A stretch of DNA of 6,610 nt from Halieaceae bacterium (GCA_018666295.1 JABIZW010000194.1:1-6610); one strand, 5' to 3'; positions 1 to 6,419 are shown, numbered from the stretch's first letter. Program-made: numbers and translations. The notes: generated by a model not told the origin, from the letters alone.

Positions 1-774
1 AATGGCCGCTAACAGCTTTTGCGTGTACGGGTGCTGCGCTTGCGAGAAGATCGCCGAAGGCGTGCCTTGCTCGACAACATGACCTTTTTCCATCACCACA
101 ATATGATCCGCAATATCGGACACTACAGCCAGATCGTGACTGATGAAAAGAACCCCAATGTCCCGCTTGTCTTGAAGCGCCTTTATCAGGCGTAAGATTT
201 GAGCTTGAATGGTGACGTCTAGTGCCGTTGTCGGCTCGTCAGCAATCAATAACTTGGGTTCAGCAATTAGGGCCATTGCAATCATGACCCGTTGCCGCAT
301 ACCGCCGGAAAATTCGAAAGGGTACGCCTGCATCGCGACGTCGGGATTCTGAATACCCACTTCATCTAAAAGCGCAATCGCACGCTGTATTGCGGCCTCC
401 TTATTGGCGACCCCGTGCACTATGAGCGGCTCGATGAGTTGTTCACCAATTCGCATGTAGGGGTTTAGGCAGGTCATTGGGTCTTGGAAGATCATGGCAA
501 TATCGGAACCACGAATGCCTCGGAGCTCACGCTCAGAGAGACTGAGAAGGTCACGGCCGCCAAACTCAGCAGTTCCAGAGTCCACTCTCCCGGGGGGTTG
601 AGGAATTAGCCCCAGAAGGGCGTAGCACGATACCGATTTCCCCGAGCCACTTTCCCCAATTATCGCGGTAATGGACTTTGACTCAACGTTGAAACTGACG
701 TTCTTCACGGCCTCTGTGGTGCCGTTACGGGTCACGAAGCTAACGCTCAAGTCGTTTACAGTTAAAAGACTCAT
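1..774 (-). CDS. oppD: Oligopeptide ABC transporter ATP-binding protein OppD (partial, C-terminus beyond left edge)
   Basis: This is the ATPase subunit of a peptide importer; it hydrolyses ATP on the cytoplasmic face of the inner membrane to drive OppB-OppC. The first 258 codons are present. I read Walker A GESGSGKS at residues 40-47, the Q-loop in FQDPMTCLNP (Gln97), the signature FSGGMRQRV at 155-163, Walker B LLIADEP at 175-181 with Glu180 as the expected catalytic base, the D-loop at TALD 183-186, and the H-loop His213 in ISHDL. HPYTQKLL at 248-255 begins the C-terminal region typical of oligo/dipeptide transporter ATPases. The family is about 330 residues, so some 70 are missing; a longer OppD-OppF fusion cannot be excluded. 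The ATG lies 3 bases after the oppC stop, with AAGGA 7 bases upstream. Position 102 is Cys where relatives usually have Ser. The family call is secure; the peptide-length class is inferred from its neighbours. Confidence 0.95.
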   Translation of the reverse strand, partial: MSLLTVNDLSVSFVTRNGTTEAVKNVSFNVESKSITAIIGESGSGKSVSCYALLGLIPQPPGRVDSGTAEFGGRDLLSLSERELRGIRGSDIAMIFQDPMTCLNPYMRIGEQLIEPLIVHGVANKEAAIQRAIALLDEVGIQNPDVAMQAYPFEFSGGMRQRVMIAMALIAEPKLLIADEPTTALDVTIQAQILRLIKALQDKRDIGVLFISHDLAVVSDIADHIVVMEKGHVVEQGTPSAIFSQAQHPYTQKLLAAI

Positions 775-777
775 CGA

Positions 778-1665
778 CTAATCCTTAGAGCCGCGAACAT
801 CGAGCGCGTCACGTAGGCCATCGCCTAAAAAGTTGAGTGAAAAAAGTGTAATGGTGAGTGCTGCACCTGGGAAGATCAGTAGCCAGGGGTACTCTTCCAT
901 GGTCTCGGCACCATAGCTAATTAACAGACCCCAGCTTGTTTGAGGGGGTTGAATACCCAGCCCTAAAAAGCTCAGGAATGCTTCGAGTAACATCACACTC
1001 GGAATGGTGAGTGTGGTGTAAACGATAATCGGTCCAATGGCGTTAGGGATGATGTGCCTAAAAATAATCGCCGCAGGCGCCAAACCGAGCGATACCGCGG
1101 CTTCGACAAACTCCTGTTGTCTCAGCGACTGGACTTGTGTTCGCATAATACGAGCCATGGTGAGCCATTCCACAGCCCCAATAGCGAGAAATAACAGTAG
1201 GATGTTGCGACCAAAGACGACCATTAACAAAATAATGAAAATCATGAATGGCAGCGCATAGAGAATGTCTACGAAGCGCATCATCATCGAGTCAACCCGG
1301 CCGCCGACATAGCCTGCGACCGCCCCCCACGTCACGCCGATCACCAGTGCCACAGCGGTGGCTATGAAGCCAACAGCGAGAGAAATTCGTCCGCCGTAAA
1401 GAATTTGAGTCAGTAGGTCACGTCCAAAAATATCTGTGCCGAGCCAATGCGCAGCAGACGGCGGGGTGGCACCGAGATCAAGGTTTTGGGCTTCATAGCT
1501 GTAAGGCGCGATCCAAGGGGTCAGGAGGACCAGTACCACCATAACGACCAGAACAACGCCGCCAGTGACGGCTGCGCGATTTTTCTTCAGCCTTAGCCAG
1601 GCGTCGTTCCAGAGCGAGGCGCCTTCTTCAGCCTCAACGATTGCCCCGATGTCTTGAGTGCTCAC
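778..1665 (-). CDS. oppC: Oligopeptide ABC transporter permease OppC
   Basis: This is an inner-membrane permease subunit that pairs with OppB to form the peptide channel. It has 295 residues, close to the roughly 300 usual for OppC. An OppC N-terminal segment leads into a first membrane helix at about 33-53, followed by the family hallmark HWLGTDIFGRDLLTQILYGG at 73-92. Further hydrophobic helices lie at about 95-119, 132-151, 153-169, 209-233 and 260-281. The EAA loop that contacts the ATPase is at about 186-215 (EFVEAAVSLGLAP, then RHIIPNAIGP). The C-terminus ends in the family motif LGDGLRDALDVR. The start is GTG, and it shares its first G with the oppB stop as TAGTG, so the two genes overlap by one base. 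A strong GGAGG lies 6 bases upstream. This arrangement implies reinitiation after oppB and near-equal amounts of both permeases. Confidence 0.96.
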   Translation of the reverse strand: MSTQDIGAIVEAEEGASLWNDAWLRLKKNRAAVTGGVVLVVMVVLVLLTPWIAPYSYEAQNLDLGATPPSAAHWLGTDIFGRDLLTQILYGGRISLAVGFIATAVALVIGVTWGAVAGYVGGRVDSMMMRFVDILYALPFMIFIILLMVVFGRNILLLFLAIGAVEWLTMARIMRTQVQSLRQQEFVEAAVSLGLAPAAIIFRHIIPNAIGPIIVYTTLTIPSVMLLEAFLSFLGLGIQPPQTSWGLLISYGAETMEEYPWLLIFPGAALTITLFSLNFLGDGLRDALDVRGSKD

Positions 1666-2600
1666 TACGCGCCTCCCTTAAACTGCGCACGCAGTCGCGG
1701 GTTTAACCAAGCGGCTATGACGTCACTGATCAGGTTGAAGAACACAATGAGCGTCGACAAGAACACCGTGGTGCCCAAAATCATGGTGTAGTCACGGTTA
1801 AACGCGGCTTGAACGTAAAATCGCCCCAATCCTGGTATTTGAAAAATAGTTTCAACCACAAAGGAGCCGGCAAGAAGCCCGGCGAAGGCCGGACCTAAAA
1901 AGGCGATAACGGGAATTAATCCTCCACGGAGCGCGTGTTGCGTGACCACCTGCCATTCAGGTAGCCCCTTTGCGCGAGCCGTTCGAATGTAATCCTGTGA
2001 AAGAATCTCGAGCATGCCCGCACGACTGAGACGCGCAATATAAGCTGCATAAGCCGAGCCGAGGGTGATCGATGGAAGAATCTTATCCCCGGGAAGATCA
2101 CCCCATCCGGCGATGGGCAGCCAGTCAAGATAGATACCAAAGACTAAAACCAGTAACGGCCCCAATAGAAAAGAGGGCATGCAAATGCCGATCATCGCCA
2201 TACCCATCGGGATAAAATCTTGTCGTGTATTGGGTTTCAGCGCCGCGAAGACACCTGCTAATACCCCGACGAAAAGCGCGAAGGTGAGTGCGTATAGACC
2301 GAGTTCGGCGGTTACCGGTAGCCCGCTACTCAGAATTTCGTTGACGCTGCGGCCCGGATATTTAAACGAGGGACCTAGGTCGCCGCTACTGAGGTCTCCC
2401 AGGTAGGCGACGTATTGCTCATGCAGTGGAAGGTCAAGCTTGTACTGAGCTTCAAGTGCTCGTTTGACCTCGGGGAGCACGGCTTTTTCGCTGTCGAAAG
2501 GACCACCTGGTGCTGATCGAACAAGAAAAAACGTGGCGGTAATGACAACAAAAATGACGGGTATCGCCTGCAGGAGACGCCATAAAATAAAACGGACCAC
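1665..2600 (-). CDS. oppB: Oligopeptide ABC transporter permease OppB
   Basis: This is the other inner-membrane permease half of the peptide importer. It has 311 residues against about 306 for E. coli OppB. The N-terminus MVRFILWRLLQAIPVIF is the typical OppB/DppB opening with helix 1 at about 9-27. It is followed by a periplasmic stretch containing DLGPSFKYPGRSVNEIL and then helices at about 97-120, 132-157, 173-190, 228-250 and 272-296. The EAA loop is at about 203-232 (DYIRTARAKGLPEWQV, then HALRGGLIPVI) and should dock onto the ATPases. ETIFQIPGLGRFYVQAAFNRDY at 250-271 is another conserved family block. The start codon is GTG, one base after the oppA TAA stop, with GGAG 10 bases upstream inside the end of oppA. 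The sequence matches peptide permeases rather than nickel permeases because of the OppA next to it; that substrate choice is an inference. Confidence 0.96.
   Translation of the reverse strand: MVRFILWRLLQAIPVIFVVITATFFLVRSAPGGPFDSEKAVLPEVKRALEAQYKLDLPLHEQYVAYLGDLSSGDLGPSFKYPGRSVNEILSSGLPVTAELGLYALTFALFVGVLAGVFAALKPNTRQDFIPMGMAMIGICMPSFLLGPLLVLVFGIYLDWLPIAGWGDLPGDKILPSITLGSAYAAYIARLSRAGMLEILSQDYIRTARAKGLPEWQVVTQHALRGGLIPVIAFLGPAFAGLLAGSFVVETIFQIPGLGRFYVQAAFNRDYTMILGTTVFLSTLIVFFNLISDVIAAWLNPRLRAQFKGGA
1672..1676 (-). promoter_or_regulatory. Ribosome binding site GGAGG of oppC
   Basis: GGAGG on the minus strand ends 6 bases before the GTG of oppC. It lies within the last codons of oppB and supports the GTG at 1665 as the true start in the TAGTG overlap. 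It is the strongest such site in the operon. Confidence 0.8.
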
Positions 2601-2601
2601 G

Positions 2602-4248
2602 TTATTTAGACTCCGTGTCGAGACGCCGCCCTGGATGCAAGGTGACGTACTTGAGATTCAAAGAATCCATAAGGTTTGGATAAATCCCCTCAACGCTTGG
2701 GTGAATGAGGTGCTTGCTGGTGTAGGTGTAGATAGGAATGATCGGCATGTCATTCATCATCATCGTTTCGGCCTCAGTAAACAGACTGTAACGCGCCTCG
2801 CGTGTTTTGGCCTTGGGTGCGCGTTCCAAAATAATTTCGTCGTAAATATCGTTGGCGTAACCGGTATTGTTATTTCCGCCGTCGGTAATAAAGAGGTCTA
2901 GGAAATTGTTTGGGTCGACGTAGTCACCGATCCAGCCGCGCCGGGCGACTTGAAATTCGCGTTGTGAAACGGAGTTGAGGTAGACCTTCCACTCTTGATT
3001 GGCAATCGTGATGTCGATGTTGAGTTCTTTTTTCCACATTTGCTGAACAGCCACAGCAATCTTCCGATGAGCTTCTTGCGTGTTGTAAATAATCTCAAGT
3101 CCAGGCCATCCTTCCCCGTTGGGGTAGCCGGCCTCAGCCAACAGGTCGCGGGCTTTGTTCGGGTCATAGCTGAACAACTTAGGGGGGTTATAGCCCAGGG
3201 TGTCCGGCGGCGTGATGCTGTAGGCCGCAATGGCGGTGTCTTGAAGTACTGTTCGTGTCAATTTGTCTCTGTCGAGGGCATAGGAGAGTGCTTGGCGAAC
3301 CAGCACGTTATCGACCGGCGGTCGATCGGTATTAACAAGGTAGTAATAGGTGCCTAAGTAAGGAGACTGAACGTAGGGCGAATTCTCACGCGTGCGGTAA
3401 TCGGGGATCTTGTCCAGGGGGACCACCGCGGTGTAGTGCAGTTGCTCTGCGCGAAACATGCGCTCTTCGCTGACCACGTTTTCTGTCGGATAAAAATAGA
3501 CGCCGTTGAGTGCGACGTTATCACGGTCCCAATAGTGCTCGCTTTTTTTAATAATGATTCGACGATTTAAAGACCACTCTTCGAGTGTAAACGGACCGTT
3601 GCTGACAATGCTTCCTACCCGCGTCCACGGCGTAAAGCGATCGGTCATTTTCCCATGTTTGAGCAACGTCTCGGGATGCACGGCGAAGCTGCTGTAGTGA
3701 TCCATGAGCTGAAGAAAGTAGGGCGTTGGTGCGTTGAGTGTGACCTGCAGTGTCTGGTCGTCTAAGGCTTTAACACCCACTTCATTGAAGTCGGTGATTT
3801 CTCGTTTTGAGTACGCCTCTGAATTTATAATCGGGTAAAGCATGTAGGCGTAAAGTGAGCCTGTGTCTGGGTGTAACGCTCGGTTCCAGGACCAGACGTA
3901 GTCTGACGCCGTCATAGCTTCGCCGTTACTCCACTTCGCCTTAGGGTTGATGTAAAAGGTGTAAACCGTCCCGTCCTCGGAGATTTCCCAGCGTTCAGCA
4001 ACGCCCGGCTCGGGTTCTAGCGTCTTGGGGTTTTTGACCGCAAGGCCTTCGAAAAGAGCACGCACAATGTGATTTTCAGGGACGCCGGTAACCACTTGAG
4101 GATCGAGGCCTTGAGGCTCTGCTCCGTTTCCGTAGTGAAGGTAGCCTTCTCGATTTCCTGACTCAACATTGCTTTCGCCACTACCGCAGGCAGTGAGAAG
4201 CACCACAAGGACACTCGCAGGTACTAATGATTGAAACAAACGCATCAT
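2602..4248 (-). CDS. oppA: Oligopeptide-binding lipoprotein OppA (SBP_bac_5 family)
   Basis: This is the solute-binding protein that captures peptides outside the inner membrane and hands them to OppB-OppC. From this start it has 548 residues, like E. coli OppA (543). A short signal MMRLFQSLVPASVLVVLLTAC ends in the lipobox LTA|C, so Cys21 should be lipidated; Gly follows it. Family blocks are GAEPQGLDPQ near 42-51, LFEGL near 65-69, YLGTYYYLVN near 297-306, NQEWKVYL near 417-424 and RRGWIGDYVDP near 436-446. The Asp in GDY (442) aligns with Asp419 of Salmonella OppA, which binds the peptide alpha-amino group, supporting peptides as ligand. The frame stays open upstream to an ATG at 4341, with AGGA only 3 bases before it. 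I prefer the paired ATGs at 4248/4245 because a 31-residue extension would bury the signal peptide. Its upstream AAGAG is weak, so the exact start is less certain than the identity. Confidence 0.94.
   Translation of the reverse strand: MMRLFQSLVPASVLVVLLTACGSGESNVESGNREGYLHYGNGAEPQGLDPQVVTGVPENHIVRALFEGLAVKNPKTLEPEPGVAERWEISEDGTVYTFYINPKAKWSNGEAMTASDYVWSWNRALHPDTGSLYAYMLYPIINSEAYSKREITDFNEVGVKALDDQTLQVTLNAPTPYFLQLMDHYSSFAVHPETLLKHGKMTDRFTPWTRVGSIVSNGPFTLEEWSLNRRIIIKKSEHYWDRDNVALNGVYFYPTENVVSEERMFRAEQLHYTAVVPLDKIPDYRTRENSPYVQSPYLGTYYYLVNTDRPPVDNVLVRQALSYALDRDKLTRTVLQDTAIAAYSITPPDTLGYNPPKLFSYDPNKARDLLAEAGYPNGEGWPGLEIIYNTQEAHRKIAVAVQQMWKKELNIDITIANQEWKVYLNSVSQREFQVARRGWIGDYVDPNNFLDLFITDGGNNNTGYANDIYDEIILERAPKAKTREARYSLFTEAETMMMNDMPIIPIYTYTSKHLIHPSVEGIYPNLMDSLNLKYVTLHPGRRLDTESK
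2611..2614 (-). promoter_or_regulatory. Ribosome binding site GGAG of oppB
   Basis: GGAG on the minus strand lies 10 bases before the GTG of oppB, inside the last codons of oppA. It supports a GTG start one base after the oppA stop. The spacing is slightly long. Confidence 0.6.
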
Positions 4249-4412
4249 TCTTCTTGCTCTTGGATTTGATGCATCGTACCGAACTTTAGAGACTGGGGGT
4301 ATGCAAAGTGCCGAATTAGGACGGTTAAAAGTTGAACTCATAGGTCCTGAGCTCTGACGTCTTCTGATACCATCGCGCTGTTGCTGACATCACCTATTTT
4401 AAAGAGAACTCA
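4249..4412. promoter_or_regulatory. Divergent intergenic region between oppA and gltX
   Basis: These 164 bases separate two genes that point away from each other, so both start signals should lie here; that is an inference from layout. No pair of hexamers close to the sigma-70 consensus at 16-18 base spacing is visible on either strand. The best partial match for gltX is an extended -10 TGATACCAT at 4365-4373 without a clear -35. On the opp side, TACGAT read on the minus strand at about 4281-4276 resembles a -10 but also lacks a -35. The weak purine stretch AAAGAGA at 4401-4407 is the likely gltX ribosome binding site, 5 bases before the ATG. If the oppA start is at 4248, most of this region could be leader for the opp transcript. 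Short palindromes GATGCATC (4268-4275), GAGCTC (4349-4354) and GACGTC (4356-4361) are present but could be chance. Confidence 0.5.
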
Positions 4413-5897
4413 ATGACCGTAAGAACACGCGTAGCACCCTCTCCCACGGGCGATCCACACGTTGGCACGGCCTACATGGCGCTCTTTAATCGTTGTTTTG
4501 CCAAAGCCCATGGCGGTCAGTTTATTCTGCGTATTGAAGACACCGATCAGACACGCAGCACTCAAGCGGCAGAGCAAATGATTTTAGAGTCGTTAAAGTG
4601 GCTGGGCTTAGATTGGGATGAAGGTCCTGATGTTGGTGGAGCGCACGGGCCTTATCGGCAGAGTGAGCGTCGCGATATGTACGCGAAGTACGCAATGCAA
4701 CTGGTTGATCAGGGCGATGCGTTTGCCTGTTACCGGACACCAAGTGAGCTCGATGAGCTCAGAGAGGCGAGGCGCAGTGACGGTCGATCGACTGCACTCA
4801 AGCCTTCTGATTTAGCGTTGCCAGAAGCGGAGCTTTCAGCGCGAAAAGCCGCAGGTGCACCGTTTGTCATTCGAATGCGGGTTCCAGAAGCGTCGGGCGT
4901 GTGTGTGGTTAAAGATCGGTTGCGCGGAGATATCGAGCTCGACTGGAGTATGGTTGACGCTCAAATATTGTTGAAGTCAGACGGCATGCCAACCTACCAC
5001 CTTGCCAATGTAGTAGACGATCACCTGATGGAAATTACTCACGTGATTCGAGGCGAGGAGTGGCTAAATTCTGCGCCAAAGCATCAGCTGTTATATCAAT
5101 ACTTCGGCTGGGATATGCCCGAGCTCTGCCACATGCCACTGCTTCGCAATCCTGATAAATCAAAGCTGAGTAAGCGCAAGAATCCGACGAGTATTCTTTA
5201 TTACGAGCGGATGGGCTTTCTGCCTGAGGCGCTTTTGAATTACCTGGGTCGTATGGGTTGGTCTATGCCCGACGAGCAAGAAAAGTTTTCGCTCGACCAG
5301 ATGCTGGCGGCGTTCGATATTGATCGCGTATCACTCGGTGGACCGATATTCGACGTTGAGAAGCTTAAGTGGCTCAACGGATTATGGCTGCGCGAGGACT
5401 TTGATCTTGATCAGCTTAAGGCGAGGCTCAAGGCGTGGCTTTGGAATGATGACACCTTGGAGCAACTGCTGCCGCACGCCCAAGGTCGGATGGAGGTCCT
5501 GTCGGACTTTGTGCCCATGTCGGCTTATTTACTGTCTGGTGAGGTGCCACTCACACCCCAATTGTTTGAGGGGGCCGCTGAGTCCGCCGATGAACTTACG
5601 AGGCGTTTACAGTTCGTTCTGTGGCGACTGGAGGCACAGCAGGAGTGGGATCGTGGGGCTTTATTTACAAGCCTTAAAGCGCTATCTGATGCGCTCGGTG
5701 TAAAGCCAAAAATACTTTTTGCTCCTTTGTTTGTCGCGATATCGGGTAAGGCGAGTGCGTATTCCATTCCAGATTCAATGTCGATTTTGGGGCCGGATCT
5801 GACGCGTGCGCGTCTGCGCACCGCGATCAACGCAGTGGGCGGAGTCTCAAAGAAAGCGTTGAAACGACTTGAAAAAGAATACGCCGCGTTGCCCTGA
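4413..5897 (+). CDS. gltX: Glutamyl-tRNA synthetase (class I aminoacyl-tRNA synthetase)
   Basis: This enzyme charges tRNA(Glu) with glutamate in the cytoplasm using ATP. It has 494 residues; E. coli GltX has 471, and the length and sequence resemble the Pseudomonas form. The Rossmann catalytic domain begins with TRVAPSPTGDPHVGT; the HIGH motif is HVGT at 16-19, and RIEDTDQTRS at 40-49 is the conserved glutamate-site block. The KMSKS counterpart is KLSKR at 251-255. The helical anticodon-binding region covers about 330-494, with LGPDLTRARLRTAI near 459-472. Full-length C-terminal domains exclude the short GluQ-RS paralogue. The zinc site of the E. coli enzyme (Cys-x-Cys then Cys-x-His) is mostly lost: Cys106 remains, but the others align with Arg108, Ser126 and Ala128. 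The start ATG gives the standard N-terminus. It is divergent from opp and convergent with the next gene. Whether it also charges tRNA(Gln) cannot be read from the sequence by eye. Confidence 0.98.
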   Translation: MTVRTRVAPSPTGDPHVGTAYMALFNRCFAKAHGGQFILRIEDTDQTRSTQAAEQMILESLKWLGLDWDEGPDVGGAHGPYRQSERRDMYAKYAMQLVDQGDAFACYRTPSELDELREARRSDGRSTALKPSDLALPEAELSARKAAGAPFVIRMRVPEASGVCVVKDRLRGDIELDWSMVDAQILLKSDGMPTYHLANVVDDHLMEITHVIRGEEWLNSAPKHQLLYQYFGWDMPELCHMPLLRNPDKSKLSKRKNPTSILYYERMGFLPEALLNYLGRMGWSMPDEQEKFSLDQMLAAFDIDRVSLGGPIFDVEKLKWLNGLWLREDFDLDQLKARLKAWLWNDDTLEQLLPHAQGRMEVLSDFVPMSAYLLSGEVPLTPQLFEGAAESADELTRRLQFVLWRLEAQQEWDRGALFTSLKALSDALGVKPKILFAPLFVAISGKASAYSIPDSMSILGPDLTRARLRTAINAVGGVSKKALKRLEKEYAALP

Positions 5898-5926
5898 TGT
5901 TTATCGAGGACGGTTAAGCAGGGCAA
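5889..5926. repeat. Inverted repeat spanning the convergent stop codons
   Basis: TTGCCCTG at 5889-5896 and CAGGGCAA at 5919-5926 form a perfect 8-base inverted repeat around a 22-base loop. The repeat covers the end of gltX, the 3-base gap and the end of the small membrane-protein gene, so either transcript could fold it. There is no T-run on either side, so it is not a standard intrinsic terminator; a role in bidirectional termination or 3'-end protection is only an inference, and an 8-base match may be chance. Confidence 0.4.
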
Positions 5927-6329
5927 TTAGCGCGAGAAGCGAAACGGCCACCTCGAAGCTTAGAACACTCCATGTGTAGCTTGTGAAACTCGAGGTCATC
6001 TCGATACCGATCTGGCTGCCGGCGACTTCGACGTTGGAGTCGAGTTCACGAAATACGGTGATCGCGCGAGCCGCCGCAATGTAGCTGATAATCACGAAAA
6101 GTAGCCAAAGCCCTGCTTTAAGGTATTCCTTAATCAGTGCTGAGGCGATGAGGATTGAGCCAATGGCGATCTGCAGGCCCCCATACATCGCGGCAATCTC
6201 TGCATAGGCGTCCTGACTCGCAATAAACAACCCAGACCATTGTGCCGGTATTTCCGGATTGTAGACGCTAACAACGCCCAAGCCGAAAAAAATAGCACCC
6301 GTTACCCCTAAAAGAAGTTGACCCAACAC
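5901..6329 (-). CDS. Small four-helix membrane protein, DUF4345-like
   Basis: I do not know a function for this protein. From the chosen start it has 142 residues with hydrophobic helices at about 3-22, 46-64, 70-93 and 119-138, so it should sit in the inner membrane. The stretch AEIAAMYGGLQIAIGS at 43-58, followed by a helix with an embedded arginine (AAARAI near 85-90), recalls the DUF4345 family of small four-helix proteins; this is from memory. A charged loop containing FRELDSNVE separates helices 3 and 4. The frame is open to an ATG at 6416, which would add 29 mostly polar residues. I chose the GTG at 6329 because GGAG sits 7 bases upstream, the protein then begins directly with helix 1, and a candidate -10 lies just before. 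Its stop is 3 bases from that of gltX on the opposite strand. Nothing nearby indicates what it works with. Confidence 0.8.
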   Translation of the reverse strand: MLGQLLLGVTGAIFFGLGVVSVYNPEIPAQWSGLFIASQDAYAEIAAMYGGLQIAIGSILIASALIKEYLKAGLWLLFVIISYIAAARAITVFRELDSNVEVAGSQIGIEMTSSFTSYTWSVLSFEVAVSLLALIALLNRPR

Positions 6330-6336
6330 GTCGTAT

Positions 6337-6340
6337 CTCC
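6337..6340 (-). promoter_or_regulatory. Ribosome binding site GGAG deciding the start of the DUF4345-like gene
   Basis: GGAG on the minus strand lies 7 bases before the GTG at 6329. No comparable site precedes the upstream ATG at 6416, so this site favours the shorter 142-residue protein. Confidence 0.65.
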
Positions 6341-6355
6341 ATTTTTTCTCGGTGC

Positions 6356-6364
6356 ACAATACCA
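6356..6364 (-). promoter_or_regulatory. Candidate extended -10 element for the DUF4345-like gene
   Basis: On the minus strand, TTGGTATTGT contains TATTGT (4 of 6 to TATAAT), preceded by TGG as in an extended -10. Transcription from it would begin near 6349, giving a short leader with GGAG at 6340-6337 and the GTG at 6329. No good -35 is seen about 17 bases upstream, so the call is weak. Confidence 0.28.
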
Positions 6365-6390
6365 AAGTCGGCAGGACCCTGATACCAAAT

Positions 6391-6419
6391 GCGGTGCGCC
6401 GTGATGCAGCACGCACCGC
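6391..6419 (-). terminator. Possible terminator hairpin after the right-edge gene
   Basis: GCGGTGCG at 6391-6398 and CGCACCGC at 6412-6419 form a perfect, GC-rich 8-base inverted repeat with a 13-base loop. Read on the minus strand, it is followed by ATTTGG, only a partial T-run. It lies about 65 bases after the stop of the right-edge gene and before the DUF4345-like gene on the same strand, where a terminator would fit. The lack of a proper T-tract leaves its function open. Confidence 0.35.

Noticed and set aside
2464..2901. A 145-codon plus-strand open frame antisense to the oppA-oppB junction
   Set aside because: It lies wholly opposite oppA and oppB, which are clear family members; the translation resembles no protein, lacks membrane or motif structure, and there is no ribosome binding site or context for it.
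4249..4341. A sigma-70 promoter for opp using TTGCAT or TTCAAC as a -35
   Set aside because: No -10-like hexamer falls 16-18 bases downstream of either; the nearest candidate, TACGAT, is 22 bases from TTGCAT.
4330..4400. A gltX promoter with TTGAAC (4332-4337) as the -35
   Set aside because: At the proper spacing the -10 position reads TGACGT, and the better TACCAT lies too far away; TATTTT at 4395-4400 would place the start of transcription on the ribosome binding site.
5525..5926. A 133-codon minus-strand open frame opposite the end of gltX
   Set aside because: It is antisense to the conserved C-terminal domain of gltX, is rich in Ser, Arg and Ala as expected of a reverse-frame shadow, and overlaps the real DUF4345-like gene end.
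6330..6416. The longer 171-residue form of the DUF4345-like protein starting at the ATG at 6416
   Set aside because: The extra 29 residues are polar and Arg-rich, would run through one of the inverted repeats and the candidate -10, and no ribosome binding site precedes the ATG; the GTG at 6329 has a good one.
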